From assembly GCA_945903465.1 (NCBI GenBank), contig CAMDOF010000017.1, positions 1 to 64,000 of the forward strand: a stretch of 64,000 nt of DNA. The letters run 5' to 3'. The notes beneath the pieces are model-generated. The model saw only the letters and a program-made list of their open reading frames with translations, was not told where the DNA came from and searched no databases. Numbering within the stretch: position 1 is the stretch's first letter; every line of letters begins with the position of its first letter. Positions 54,889-62,433 of this stretch are shown here, piece after piece. This stretch comes from Opitutus sp. GAS368 (GTDB taxonomy: Bacteria > Verrucomicrobiota > Verrucomicrobiia > Opitutales > Opitutaceae). The translations under genes and the position numbers were made by a program.

Positions 54889-55953
54889 ATGCCTTCGACT
54901 CATACAACCCGCCACCTCGTGGGTTTTCTCGCATTGGCTTCAATCACGCCCGCGGCTCAGGTCGCAGACCTCCGTCTCGGTATGATCGGTCTGGATACAG
55001 GCCACGTGATCGAGTGCCCCAATATCCTCCACGTTCCCGCCGCGAAGGGCCACGTGGCTGGGGCGAAGGTCTTGGCGGCCTACCAGGCGGCCAGCCCCGA
55101 CATCGAAAGCTCATGGACGAAGGTCGGTGGTTACGCCGAAAAGCTGCCGCAGGAGTATGGTGGGAAGCTCGACACCTCCAGCGAGGAACTGGTCAAAAAC
55201 GTGGATGGCGGGCTGATCGAAAGCGTCGACGCGCGTCCGCATCTGGCGCGGGCCAGCGCAGTGATTCGGGCGGGAAAACCGCTCGTCATCGAGAAACCGC
55301 TCGGGGGATCGCTCAAGGAGGCCTTGGAAATATTCGCGCTCACAAAGCAACCTCACGTTCCGGTGTTCAGCTCCTCCGCGCTGCGGTTCGGGGCCGATAC
55401 GCTCGCGGTTCGTGCCGGCAGCATCGGTCGCGTCCTGCGGGCGGAGACGAACAGACAGGCGCCGGTGGAGCCGCACCCCATCGATCTCTTCAGGGATGGC
55501 ATCCACGGTGGGGAGTCTCTCTTCACCGTGATGGGCCCCGGCATCGAAAGCGTGGCGCGCCCGACCGATCCTTCCGGATTGATCGTGGCGGTGGGCCCAT
55601 GGTCGGGCGGACGAACGGGCCCGTTTCGTGAAGTGCCCCGGGGCTCGCTGGACCGGACCTATGGTGGCCGCGCCGCGGGCGAAAAGGGCGAGGCCGCGGT
55701 GGGTAAATTCGACGGCGACGCGCCGCTCGTCGCCGCCATCGTGAAATTTTCCCAAACCGGCACGTCTCCGATCCCGCCCCGCGAAACCCTCGAGATCCTG
55801 GCGTTCAGGGAAGCGGCTGCGTTGAGCAAAGAGCGCGGTGGAAAGCCGGTGGCGATCGGAGAAATCCTCGCGCGGGCGGGCTGGAACGGCGCCTGGCCCG
55901 GCGCGTTTGGACGGCCCATGGTTTCCGCCGATTCAGATATTTCACGCGCGTGA
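54889..55953 (+). CDS. Gfo/Idh/MocA-like oxidoreductase with probable signal peptide
   Basis: The product has 354 residues. It starts with a hydrophobic segment that looks like a cleavable signal (HLVGFLALASITPAAQVA), then RLGMIGLDTGHVIECPNIL, ESVDARPHLARA and VIEKPLGGS. The EKP signature is intact, but the dinucleotide-binding loop is Gly-Leu-Asp-Thr-Gly-His rather than Gly-x-Gly-x-x-Gly, as in a branch common in verrucomicrobia. If exported, it would need a tightly bound cofactor, as glucose-fructose oxidoreductase has. It starts seven bases after the TBDR stop and is likely cotranscribed. Confidence 0.8.
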   Translation: MPSTHTTRHLVGFLALASITPAAQVADLRLGMIGLDTGHVIECPNILHVPAAKGHVAGAKVLAAYQAASPDIESSWTKVGGYAEKLPQEYGGKLDTSSEELVKNVDGGLIESVDARPHLARASAVIRAGKPLVIEKPLGGSLKEALEIFALTKQPHVPVFSSSALRFGADTLAVRAGSIGRVLRAETNRQAPVEPHPIDLFRDGIHGGESLFTVMGPGIESVARPTDPSGLIVAVGPWSGGRTGPFREVPRGSLDRTYGGRAAGEKGEAAVGKFDGDAPLVAAIVKFSQTGTSPIPPRETLEILAFREAAALSKERGGKPVAIGEILARAGWNGAWPGAFGRPMVSADSDISRA

Positions 55954-56288
55954 AAATTGGTTTCAGTGCAAAACGCCTCCGCCTCAGGGCGAGAGCGGCT
56001 GGGTGGAAAGCTTGTCCACAAGGGTCGGGGGTCGCTCCGACGCGTAGTGGCGACATCCAATCCGCAGAATTCCTGACCGCAGCTCGCGCTGATGAGGCGG
56101 ATAAAGGCAGGGGAATCCCCGACTCTCCCGTTCGGCTTCGCTCAGGGCCTGAGCCCGTCGAATGGCCACACCGTCTGCGTTATCCGCAGTTAAATGCCTT
56201 GGCCGTATTTTTAGCTTGGCCGCACTCCTTGGGCGGCGGCGCCAATCTCTGTGCGAACCGTTCAGATTAACCCTACGATCCTCCAACC
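55954..56288. other. Intergenic region with a probable interspersed repeat
   Basis: This 335-base gap has no recognisable gene. At 56121-56166 it carries a sequence reading 'cccgttcggcttcgctcagg...cctgagcccgtcgaatgg', an imperfect palindrome that resembles widespread interspersed repeats built on TTCGGCTTCGCTCAGG / CCTGAGC...GAA. The promoter for the following SDR gene must lie here but no clear elements were found. Confidence 0.45.
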
Positions 56289-57059
56289 ATGTCACTCAAA
56301 GATAAAGTCATCATCGTCACCGGCGGCACCTCGGGCATCGGGGAGGGCTGCAGCCGCCACTTTGCCGAAATCGGCGCGCGCGTGGTCGTCGCGTCCAACC
56401 AGGAGGAAGCCGGTCAAAAGCTGGAGCAGGAGCTGCGTGCCGCCGGCAAGGACGTGCGCTTCGTATTCACCGACGTCGCGAACGAGGCGAGCGTGCACGC
56501 GCTCGTGCAGCGCGTTGTGGAACTTCACGGGCGAATCGACGGCGTCCATTGCAACGCGGGAGTTTGGGCTGCCGGCAAAGTGACCGAGTTCGACGACGCC
56601 GTTTGGAACAAGGTCATGAATGTGAATGTGAAGAGCGTGTTCTGGACCGCGAAGCATGTCGTGCCGGTGATGGCGCGCCAGAACGGCGGTGTGATCGTGA
56701 TCACGACTTCGGTCGCGGCCTTCGTGGGCTTCCCCTCCCACGCGCTCTATTGCGCCTCCAAGGCGGCGTTGGAGGCACTCATCCGGTGTCTCGCGGTCGA
56801 CCACGCGGGCCAGGTGCGCGTCGTCGGAGTCTGTCCTGGAACCATTGATACACCGATGCTGGCCGCGACGTGTGCTGGTTGGAACAAACCGGTAAACGAA
56901 CTCTATGCCGACGTGGCCCGTCGCATCCCGGTGCGCCGGCTCGGGCAGCCGCTCGACGTCGCCCAGGCCGCCGCGTTTTTGCTGAGCGACGACGCCGGTT
57001 ATATCAACGGCACCTCGCTCGTCCTCGATGGCGGCACGATGGCGCTGCCGCCGTGGTAG
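56289..57059 (+). CDS. SDR family oxidoreductase
   Basis: This 256-residue classical short-chain dehydrogenase has the cofactor motif TGGTSGIGEG, the NAG strand (VHCNAGVWAAG), catalytic Ser in TTSVAAFVG and Tyr-x-x-x-Lys in YCASKAAL. It also has the C-terminal YINGTSLVLDGG block seen in sugar and polyol dehydrogenases. It is cytoplasmic. Such enzymes oxidise or reduce sugar hydroxyl/keto groups with NAD(P). It stands after an intergenic repeat and before a perfect 16-bp inverted repeat, so may be monocistronic. Its neighbours suggest a step in degrading the imported sugar. Confidence 0.93.
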   Translation: MSLKDKVIIVTGGTSGIGEGCSRHFAEIGARVVVASNQEEAGQKLEQELRAAGKDVRFVFTDVANEASVHALVQRVVELHGRIDGVHCNAGVWAAGKVTEFDDAVWNKVMNVNVKSVFWTAKHVVPVMARQNGGVIVITTSVAAFVGFPSHALYCASKAALEALIRCLAVDHAGQVRVVGVCPGTIDTPMLAATCAGWNKPVNELYADVARRIPVRRLGQPLDVAQAAAFLLSDDAGYINGTSLVLDGGTMALPPW

Positions 57060-57122
57060 TCCGCGCGGTTTCAAGATGAGCCAAACCCTTGCGCCTGAAA
57101 TCAGGGTTGGTGTCGGGACGCA

Positions 57123-57174
57123 GACGGGCTGCGCCCTCCGGCGGGATCGAAGGAGCATGAGGGCGCAGCCCGTC
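57123..57174. terminator. Perfect 16-bp inverted repeat after the SDR gene
   Basis: GACGGGCTGCGCCCTC (57123-57138) and its exact reverse complement (57159-57174) flank a 20-base loop; outer bases (GGGACGCA / GCGCCCC) extend the symmetry imperfectly. It lies 64 bases after the SDR stop and 59 before the DUF4432 start. It could terminate the SDR transcript or be a copy of an interspersed palindromic element; there is no T-run. Confidence 0.5.
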
Positions 57175-57232
57175 CGCGCCCCGACGCGATTCGGCCCATC
57201 TCAATAGCGAATCTGAATCGACCACTTCCTCC

Positions 57233-58378
57233 ATGCCCGACTCTCCACCGACCTCCCCGCCGATCCGGCAATTCGATCCCGACAAATTCGAAAACATCCA
57301 CCAACTCGGCGGCATCCGCACGGGCACGCTCGACGCTCCCGGCGCGGGTGGCGCCAGCGGAGTGCGCGTCGCGTTGGTCGACACCGGCGCCGGCCTGCGT
57401 TTCACCGTGGCGCTGGATCGCGGTGGCGACATCGTGGACGCGAGTTTCAACGAGTTCGGCCTTGCCTACCTTTCGCCCAACGGCTTGCGCCCGCCCAACG
57501 CGGCGTATCACGTGGACAACGAGTGGTTGCGCAATTGGGCAGGCGGCCTCGTCACGACCTGCGGCCCGGAGTATATGGGCGGCTCGCGCGTCGAGTCCGG
57601 CGTGAAGACACCGTTGCACGGTCGTTTTTCCAACACGCCCGCCGTCGTCGAGCGTTTGATTAACCCTGATCCGCGCCGCGGCGTCCTCGACATGGAACTT
57701 GGCCTCGTCATCCGCGATACGCGGATGTTCGGACCAAATTTCGAAATCCGCCGGACGCTGCGTTGCCGACTCGGCGAGGCCGAGGTCACGATCGACGACG
57801 AAGTGATTAATTGTGGCGATACGCCCGCGGCGCATCACTGGCTCTATCACTGCAACCTCGGGTATCCGCTGCTCGATGAGGGGTCGCGTTTCATCTACCG
57901 CGGCCCGGCAGAATACTGGATCGCGCCGCCGCCACCCGGACAGGACATCGTGCAGCCGTTGTCAGCTGCCGCGATGAACGAGCTCAAACGCGTGCCCGTC
58001 GCCATGGCTGAACACGCCGGGAGCGGCGAGCGCGGGCTCATCGTAACCGCCGAACCGGAATCCGACGGCGTGTGCCGCGTCGGCATCCTCAACGAACGCC
58101 GCCGCCTCGGACTGGAGTTCATCTACCCGGCGGCGGCGCTGCCGCGTCTCGCCCATTGGCAGCACTACGGACCGCGGGGTTGTTACGCGAGCGCGCTCGA
58201 GCCGTTTTATGGATCGTTGCTCGGAAGCGCCCGCGACCGGCATCCGCTGGCGAGCGCAGCCCTCGCCCCGCGCGAGTCCCGTCATTATCAGCTTCGAATC
58301 CGCGTGCTCCGGAACCGCGCCGAACTAGACGAATTGAAGGCGCGCGATGGGCCCCTTGCACCCGTGGCACGCTGCTAA
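57233..58378 (+). CDS. DUF4432 family protein (aldose-1-epimerase-like fold)
   Basis: The product has 381 residues and no export signal. It shows the beta-rich pattern of the galactose-mutarotase-like superfamily: LRFTVALDRGGDIVDASFNE, GGLVTTCGPEYMGG, LHGRFSNTPA with His, YHCNLGYPLLDEG and a late LEFIYPAAALPRLAHWQHYG. DUF4432 proteins are found in sugar-catabolic clusters and are thought to act on sugar isomers; their chemistry is not settled. The gene ends inside the first copy of a 36-bp direct repeat, and the last residues (PLAPVARC) may therefore be affected by the repeat insertion. Confidence 0.82.
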   Translation: MPDSPPTSPPIRQFDPDKFENIHQLGGIRTGTLDAPGAGGASGVRVALVDTGAGLRFTVALDRGGDIVDASFNEFGLAYLSPNGLRPPNAAYHVDNEWLRNWAGGLVTTCGPEYMGGSRVESGVKTPLHGRFSNTPAVVERLINPDPRRGVLDMELGLVIRDTRMFGPNFEIRRTLRCRLGEAEVTIDDEVINCGDTPAAHHWLYHCNLGYPLLDEGSRFIYRGPAEYWIAPPPPGQDIVQPLSAAAMNELKRVPVAMAEHAGSGERGLIVTAEPESDGVCRVGILNERRRLGLEFIYPAAALPRLAHWQHYGPRGCYASALEPFYGSLLGSARDRHPLASAALAPRESRHYQLRIRVLRNRAELDELKARDGPLAPVARC

Positions 58379-58445
58379 TAAACAGCTTCTGTAAGTCATT
58401 GGTGGACATGCTAATAAACAGCTTCTGCAAGTCGTTGGTGGGCAT
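58374..58445. repeat. Tandem pair of 36-bp direct repeats
   Basis: Two adjacent 36-bp units (58374-58409 and 58410-58445) begin 'gctaataaacagcttctg' and end 'ttggtgg.cat', with three differences. The first overlaps the stop codon of the DUF4432 gene. A third diverged copy is at 58609-58644. Confidence 0.85.
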
Positions 58446-58695
58446 GGAAATCAGTTTCTTCCCGTCGGGGCCAAAACTTGTTTTGGTGGGTGGGCTCTCA
58501 GGCAGCAGGGGCGACAAGAGTGTCGCCCATCCGACGGACCGGCGACACTCCTGTCGCCGATGGTGGCCACGAAGGCGTGCTTCGCTCCCCCGCCACCCAC
58601 CCTCTCGCGCTAAGAAACAGCCCCTGCAAGTCGTTGGTGGGAAAATAAAGCTGTTTCTTCCCGTCGGTGCAAAAACTTGTTTTGGTGGTTGGGCT
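58410..58695. repeat. Two copies of an ~87-bp unit around paired palindromes
   Basis: The unit 58410-58496 (36-bp repeat, then 'agtttcttcccgtcgg.g', 'caaaacttgttttggtgg' and 'tgggct') recurs at 58609-58695. Between them lie two hairpins with the same arms, GGCGACA/TGTCGCC, at 58510-58527 (loop AGAG) and 58541-58558 (loop CTCC). The arrangement looks like a small non-coding repeat cluster. The rest of the gap to 58958 shows no gene, and it separates the + strand island from the - strand cluster. Confidence 0.75.
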
Positions 58696-58958
58696 GCTAG
58701 GAAACTGGATTTGCGGTGGGGGAGGGGTTTGCTCGCCGACTCCGAAACCATACAGAGCAATCACCTCTTTGAAGCCATTCAATATCGCAGCCTGGACCGC
58801 GCGGTGTTCTCTAAACCGAGCAAAAAAAATCCGCGGCGCCGACGGTTTTAGCCGAGACTATCTACCTTTGATCAGCAAACGGGCGGACCAAGCAACGAAA
58901 GTAAGCGACCGGCTGGGATCCTCCTGAAGGCGCTCATGGTGACCGATCTGGCCAGAGT

Positions 58959-59231
58959 CTATGGGGCGACGAAAGGCTGTTTGTCATCGTCGGCTTGTGC
59001 CGGCATGAACAGGTCGAGTAGCGTGACTTGAAGGTCGCCCATAAAACCGTGGCTTCGGAGATACCGGGAAGCTGAATAGGCCACCCAACCCCCCAGCACT
59101 GTGAGCGCGACATGCTCTCGCGCCTTCCGCGCGGCTTGCTCCTTTCCCCATTTTTGAAAAAGCGCCGCAGCGTGCGCGCTCTCCCGCGCGATCAAGGGCA
59201 ATTGTGTTTCAGGAATTGCGGCGGACTCCAC
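58959..59231 (-). CDS. Small hypothetical protein downstream of the sulfatase
   Basis: This is a 90-residue frame starting with GTG at 59231, overlapping the sulfatase stop codon by one base (TAGTG), which would couple its translation. The sequence is helix-prone in the middle (RESAHAAALFQKWGKEQAAR) followed by a moderately hydrophobic stretch (HVALTVLGGWVAYSASRYL) and an acidic tail. I do not recognise the family. The tight junction with the upstream gene argues it is real; the lack of any recognised domain and the GC-rich context mean it could be chance. Confidence 0.45.
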   Translation of the reverse strand: MESAAIPETQLPLIARESAHAAALFQKWGKEQAARKAREHVALTVLGGWVAYSASRYLRSHGFMGDLQVTLLDLFMPAQADDDKQPFVAP

Positions 59232-60664
59232 TAGCGGGGAGTTCCGCCTGTGGCCTTGAGTTGGCGCGCCAGCTCGTCTTTCAGCTTCTGCAATTCCGCG
59301 GCCGCGCCCGGACTGCGGATCAGGTTGCGCATCTCGTAGGGATCGCGGTTGAGATCATACAGCTCATCGCTGTCGGGCAAATCGACGTAGTGAATGTATT
59401 TCCAAGCTTCGGTGCGCACCGCCTGGTAGCCCATGCGCGTGGTGCGCGGAAACACGTTTTCGGAAAAGTGCTCGATGAGAAACGCCGGGCGTAGCTCGTG
59501 GTTTGCATCTGCCAGCACCGGCATGAACGACTTGCCGTGCAGCCCCGCCGGGATGGGCGCGCCCGCCAGCTCGAGCAGCGTCGGCGCGAGGTCGAGCGTG
59601 AGCACCATGGGATTGCGCTTGGTCGCCGCTTTGATCTTCGGCGGGTAGCGGAGCAGCAGCGGAATGCGGATGCCTTCTTCGTAGGCGAGGCGACGTTCGA
59701 TGCTCAGACCATGTTCGCCATACCAATACCCATGATCGCTCGTGAAGACGATGACCGTGCGATCGAGCTGCCCGCTCGCTGCGAGCGTTTTGAAAATTTC
59801 GCCGATGCTTTCATCCACGGCGGCGATCATGCGCAGGCGGTTGAGAATGGCTTCATCGCTCGAACCCGTCGCGGGGCCGAGCGGTGGCAGCCCGGGGATT
59901 TCGCGTTGCAACGCGGGCTGGCCCTCGGGTGCGCGCAGCGCGTTCGGGCGGCGGGGGATTTTGGCGCCGGTGTAGAGCGACTTGTGTCGGTCCGCGGGAA
60001 TGAAATTCGAGAGCGTGGGATCGGACAGAGAGCCGTCGGCGCGTTGGACGGACTCGGGGTGCACAGCCTTGGTGGAATAGTAGAGCAGGAAAGGTTTCGC
60101 ATGAGGCTGTCGCAGGAAGGCAATCGCGTGTTCGTTGAGCACATCGGAGACGTAGCCTTTCGCCTGCACTTCCTTTCCATCGACGTTCAATTCCGGATCG
60201 TGGCTCGAGCCCTGGCCCTTGAGCGAAATCCACCGGTCAAAGCCGGGCCGCTTCGTCGCGTCGTTGCCCATGTGCCATTTGCCGACGAATGCCGTCTCGT
60301 AGCCCGCGCGCTGGAGGTGCTGGGGAAACGTCATGAGCTTGTGGCTCGCCGGGCTCCGGTCGGTGTTGTCGACGATGCCGTGACTGTGCGTGTGCAGCCC
60401 GGTGAGGATGCTGGCGCGACTTGGCGAGCAAATCACGGTCGTCGCAAAAGCATTCCGAAACATCACGCCCTCCCGCGCGATCCGGTCGATGTTCGGCGTC
60501 TTGCTGAAAGGATGTCCGGTGCAGCCCAGATCGTCCCAACGAACATCGTCCATCAGGATGAAGACAATGTTCGGATGGTCCGCCGCGGCGGCGAGCAGAG
60601 CGCTCGGGCCGATGAACGCGGCGGCGAGCAGCAGAGTAGTGAAGAATCGGTTGCGAATGGACAT
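59231..60664 (-). CDS. Exported sulfatase (family S1)
   Basis: The 477-residue product has a signal peptide (FTTLLLAAAFIGPSALLAAA). The metal pair is Asp-Asp in ILMDDVRWDD, the formylglycine site is Cys 79 in CSPSRASILTGLHTHSHG, and GKWHMGND, FTSDHGYWYGEHG and a C-terminal DELYDLNRDPYEMRNL block are all present. It is the third gene of the leftward cluster, 12 bases after the SGNH-DUF1080 gene, and is probably cotranscribed with it and the ceramidase-like gene. Confidence 0.93.
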   Translation of the reverse strand: MSIRNRFFTTLLLAAAFIGPSALLAAAADHPNIVFILMDDVRWDDLGCTGHPFSKTPNIDRIAREGVMFRNAFATTVICSPSRASILTGLHTHSHGIVDNTDRSPASHKLMTFPQHLQRAGYETAFVGKWHMGNDATKRPGFDRWISLKGQGSSHDPELNVDGKEVQAKGYVSDVLNEHAIAFLRQPHAKPFLLYYSTKAVHPESVQRADGSLSDPTLSNFIPADRHKSLYTGAKIPRRPNALRAPEGQPALQREIPGLPPLGPATGSSDEAILNRLRMIAAVDESIGEIFKTLAASGQLDRTVIVFTSDHGYWYGEHGLSIERRLAYEEGIRIPLLLRYPPKIKAATKRNPMVLTLDLAPTLLELAGAPIPAGLHGKSFMPVLADANHELRPAFLIEHFSENVFPRTTRMGYQAVRTEAWKYIHYVDLPDSDELYDLNRDPYEMRNLIRSPGAAAELQKLKDELARQLKATGGTPR

Positions 60665-60676
60665 GAGCGGGACTGG

Positions 60677-62419
60677 TCAGGGAAGCTGCTTGAGGCGAAT
60701 ATTACGAAAGCGGACGACCGCGCCCGGTTTCCACGTCGTTAGCCCGGCGACATCGGGATGCACCTGCAGGGCGATGCCGCCTTGCGTAGGAATGCCCTCG
60801 GTGGTCTTCGTCGTGTGCTGAAAATCGGTGAGGAGGCGGCCGTTCATCCACACGCGGATGCGCGCGGGTTCGCCTTCCATGCGCACGGTGAGGTCGTTCC
60901 ACGCGTCGGGCCGCACGAGCCGCGCGCCTTCCGCGTTACGCTGCACATAGGCGTGGCCGATGAAGGGAATGAAAATCGCGCCGACGTCGGAGCCGGGCCG
61001 GTAGTCGAGGCACACCTGATGACTGCGGCCATCCGGGCCCACGCGCAGAAAAATCCCGCTGTCCATCGGATAAGTGAGCCACACGTCGAGTTTGAGAATG
61101 AAGTTCGCATACGGCCCCTCGACCCAGAGCAGCCCGCCTTTGCCCGGCGGGTCCTGCGTGCCGCGCAGCTCGCCCTCCTCGGCCCACCATTTTCCAAAGA
61201 GGTGGAGGGGCGGCATGCCTTCGTGTTTCGACCAGGCACCGAGCGTCTTGCCGTCGAACAGCGACCTGAAACCGACCTGCCGCTCCGCCTCGGCGCTCGT
61301 GGCACCCAGCGCCTCACGCACGGTGGGCGTGATACCTTCGGCCATGCGCATGAAACCCAGATCGGTCGGATGCGTGCCGTCGACGGTGTCCTCGCCATCG
61401 CCGCCGAGAAGAAACGCCGCTGAAACATAACGGAGGTTTTTATCTCCAGCCTTCACCAGGCGATCGTAGAGCTGGCGCAGCAGCGAGTTCGCTTCGGCGA
61501 CTTTGCTTCGGCGGCTTTCGATGAAGCCGGCGTCGGCGTAGGAAACATTTTCCACAAGGATGATGGGCGTGGTCGGACGTGCGGCGCGCAGCGTTTTCAG
61601 AAACGGCTCCACGCGTTCCTTCACCTGCGCGACGTCGAGATTCGGCAGACTGTCGAGGACGAAGGCGGCGGGATCCAACTCGGCGAGCAGCGCCGCCACC
61701 TCGGGCTCGGTCTTCCCGTTGCCGCTGAAGCCGAGGTTGATCGTCGGCCGGTCGAGCATGCGGCCGACAATCGCGGGATAGGCCATGCCGGGTCGCGACG
61801 CGCAGCCGCCCTGCAGGATGGACGTCCCGTAGAAGACGATGGGCTTGCGACTCGCGTCGTACTCCGGTGCGCGTTCGAAGACGGCGCCGGCGGGGACGGC
61901 GAGGTCCACGCTCTCCACGCCGTTGTAGAGCGGCAGATAGAGCGCGAACTCGCGTTTCCTCCCCGCGGCCAGGCCCTTCACGAGGACCGCTTCGTTCGTA
62001 TCCGGTTTAACCGGACGCCCGGCGCCGACCCAGCGCCACTCGCCTTCGTCCCGCACGTAGAGGTCGAGTCCGCTGACGCCGGTCGCCGGCATGTGCGGCA
62101 TCGCGAGGCGGTCCGGCTTGCGTACCTTCCATCGGGCTTTGATTTCGGTCGCGTCGGTGACGAAGCGCATCCGCATTCCGGCCGAGTCGAGCGCAAGATT
62201 CCACACGGGCGCGCGCACGATCTTCTCGGCTTTCGCCGGCAGGCGGTCGTAGCGCGATTTCGTGGTCTCCCAACCTTTACCCTCCAGCGGCCATTGGTTG
62301 AGCTCGTGCCAGGTGGTGGCCGCGGCGGCTGCGCTCTCCGCTGCGTTCAGCGCGTGACCGCCGCAGGCGAGGAGGAGAACGGCGAAAATCCAAACGGGAC
62401 GAAAACGATCGGCGATCAT
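60677..62419 (-). CDS. SGNH esterase fused to DUF1080 (3-keto-disaccharide hydrolase-type) domain
   Basis: The product has 580 residues from the ATG at 62419; a GTG at 62437 that overlaps the upstream stop (GTGA) is an alternative. A signal peptide (IFAVLLLACGGHALNAAES) is followed by a jelly-roll-like region, then an SGNH hydrolase with FYGTSILQGG (Ser ~200), LGFSGNG, LDSLPN and DGTHPTD (Asp/His ~347-350). The C-terminal ~195 residues are a DUF1080 concanavalin-like domain (FRSLFDGKTLGAW, WWAEEGELRG, SGIFLRVGPDG, AWNDLTVRMEG). DUF1080 members cleave 3-keto-glycosides. The fusion suggests de-esterification and keto-glycoside cleavage by one periplasmic protein. Confidence 0.85.
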   Translation of the reverse strand: MIADRFRPVWIFAVLLLACGGHALNAAESAAAAATTWHELNQWPLEGKGWETTKSRYDRLPAKAEKIVRAPVWNLALDSAGMRMRFVTDATEIKARWKVRKPDRLAMPHMPATGVSGLDLYVRDEGEWRWVGAGRPVKPDTNEAVLVKGLAAGRKREFALYLPLYNGVESVDLAVPAGAVFERAPEYDASRKPIVFYGTSILQGGCASRPGMAYPAIVGRMLDRPTINLGFSGNGKTEPEVAALLAELDPAAFVLDSLPNLDVAQVKERVEPFLKTLRAARPTTPIILVENVSYADAGFIESRRSKVAEANSLLRQLYDRLVKAGDKNLRYVSAAFLLGGDGEDTVDGTHPTDLGFMRMAEGITPTVREALGATSAEAERQVGFRSLFDGKTLGAWSKHEGMPPLHLFGKWWAEEGELRGTQDPPGKGGLLWVEGPYANFILKLDVWLTYPMDSGIFLRVGPDGRSHQVCLDYRPGSDVGAIFIPFIGHAYVQRNAEGARLVRPDAWNDLTVRMEGEPARIRVWMNGRLLTDFQHTTKTTEGIPTQGGIALQVHPDVAGLTTWKPGAVVRFRNIRLKQLP

Positions 62420-62433
62420 AGGTTGAGATGCTT

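Noticed and set aside
58374-58644. Possible CRISPR array from 36-bp repeats
   Set aside because: Two units are directly adjacent with no spacer and the third is 163 bases away and diverged; no cas genes are present.
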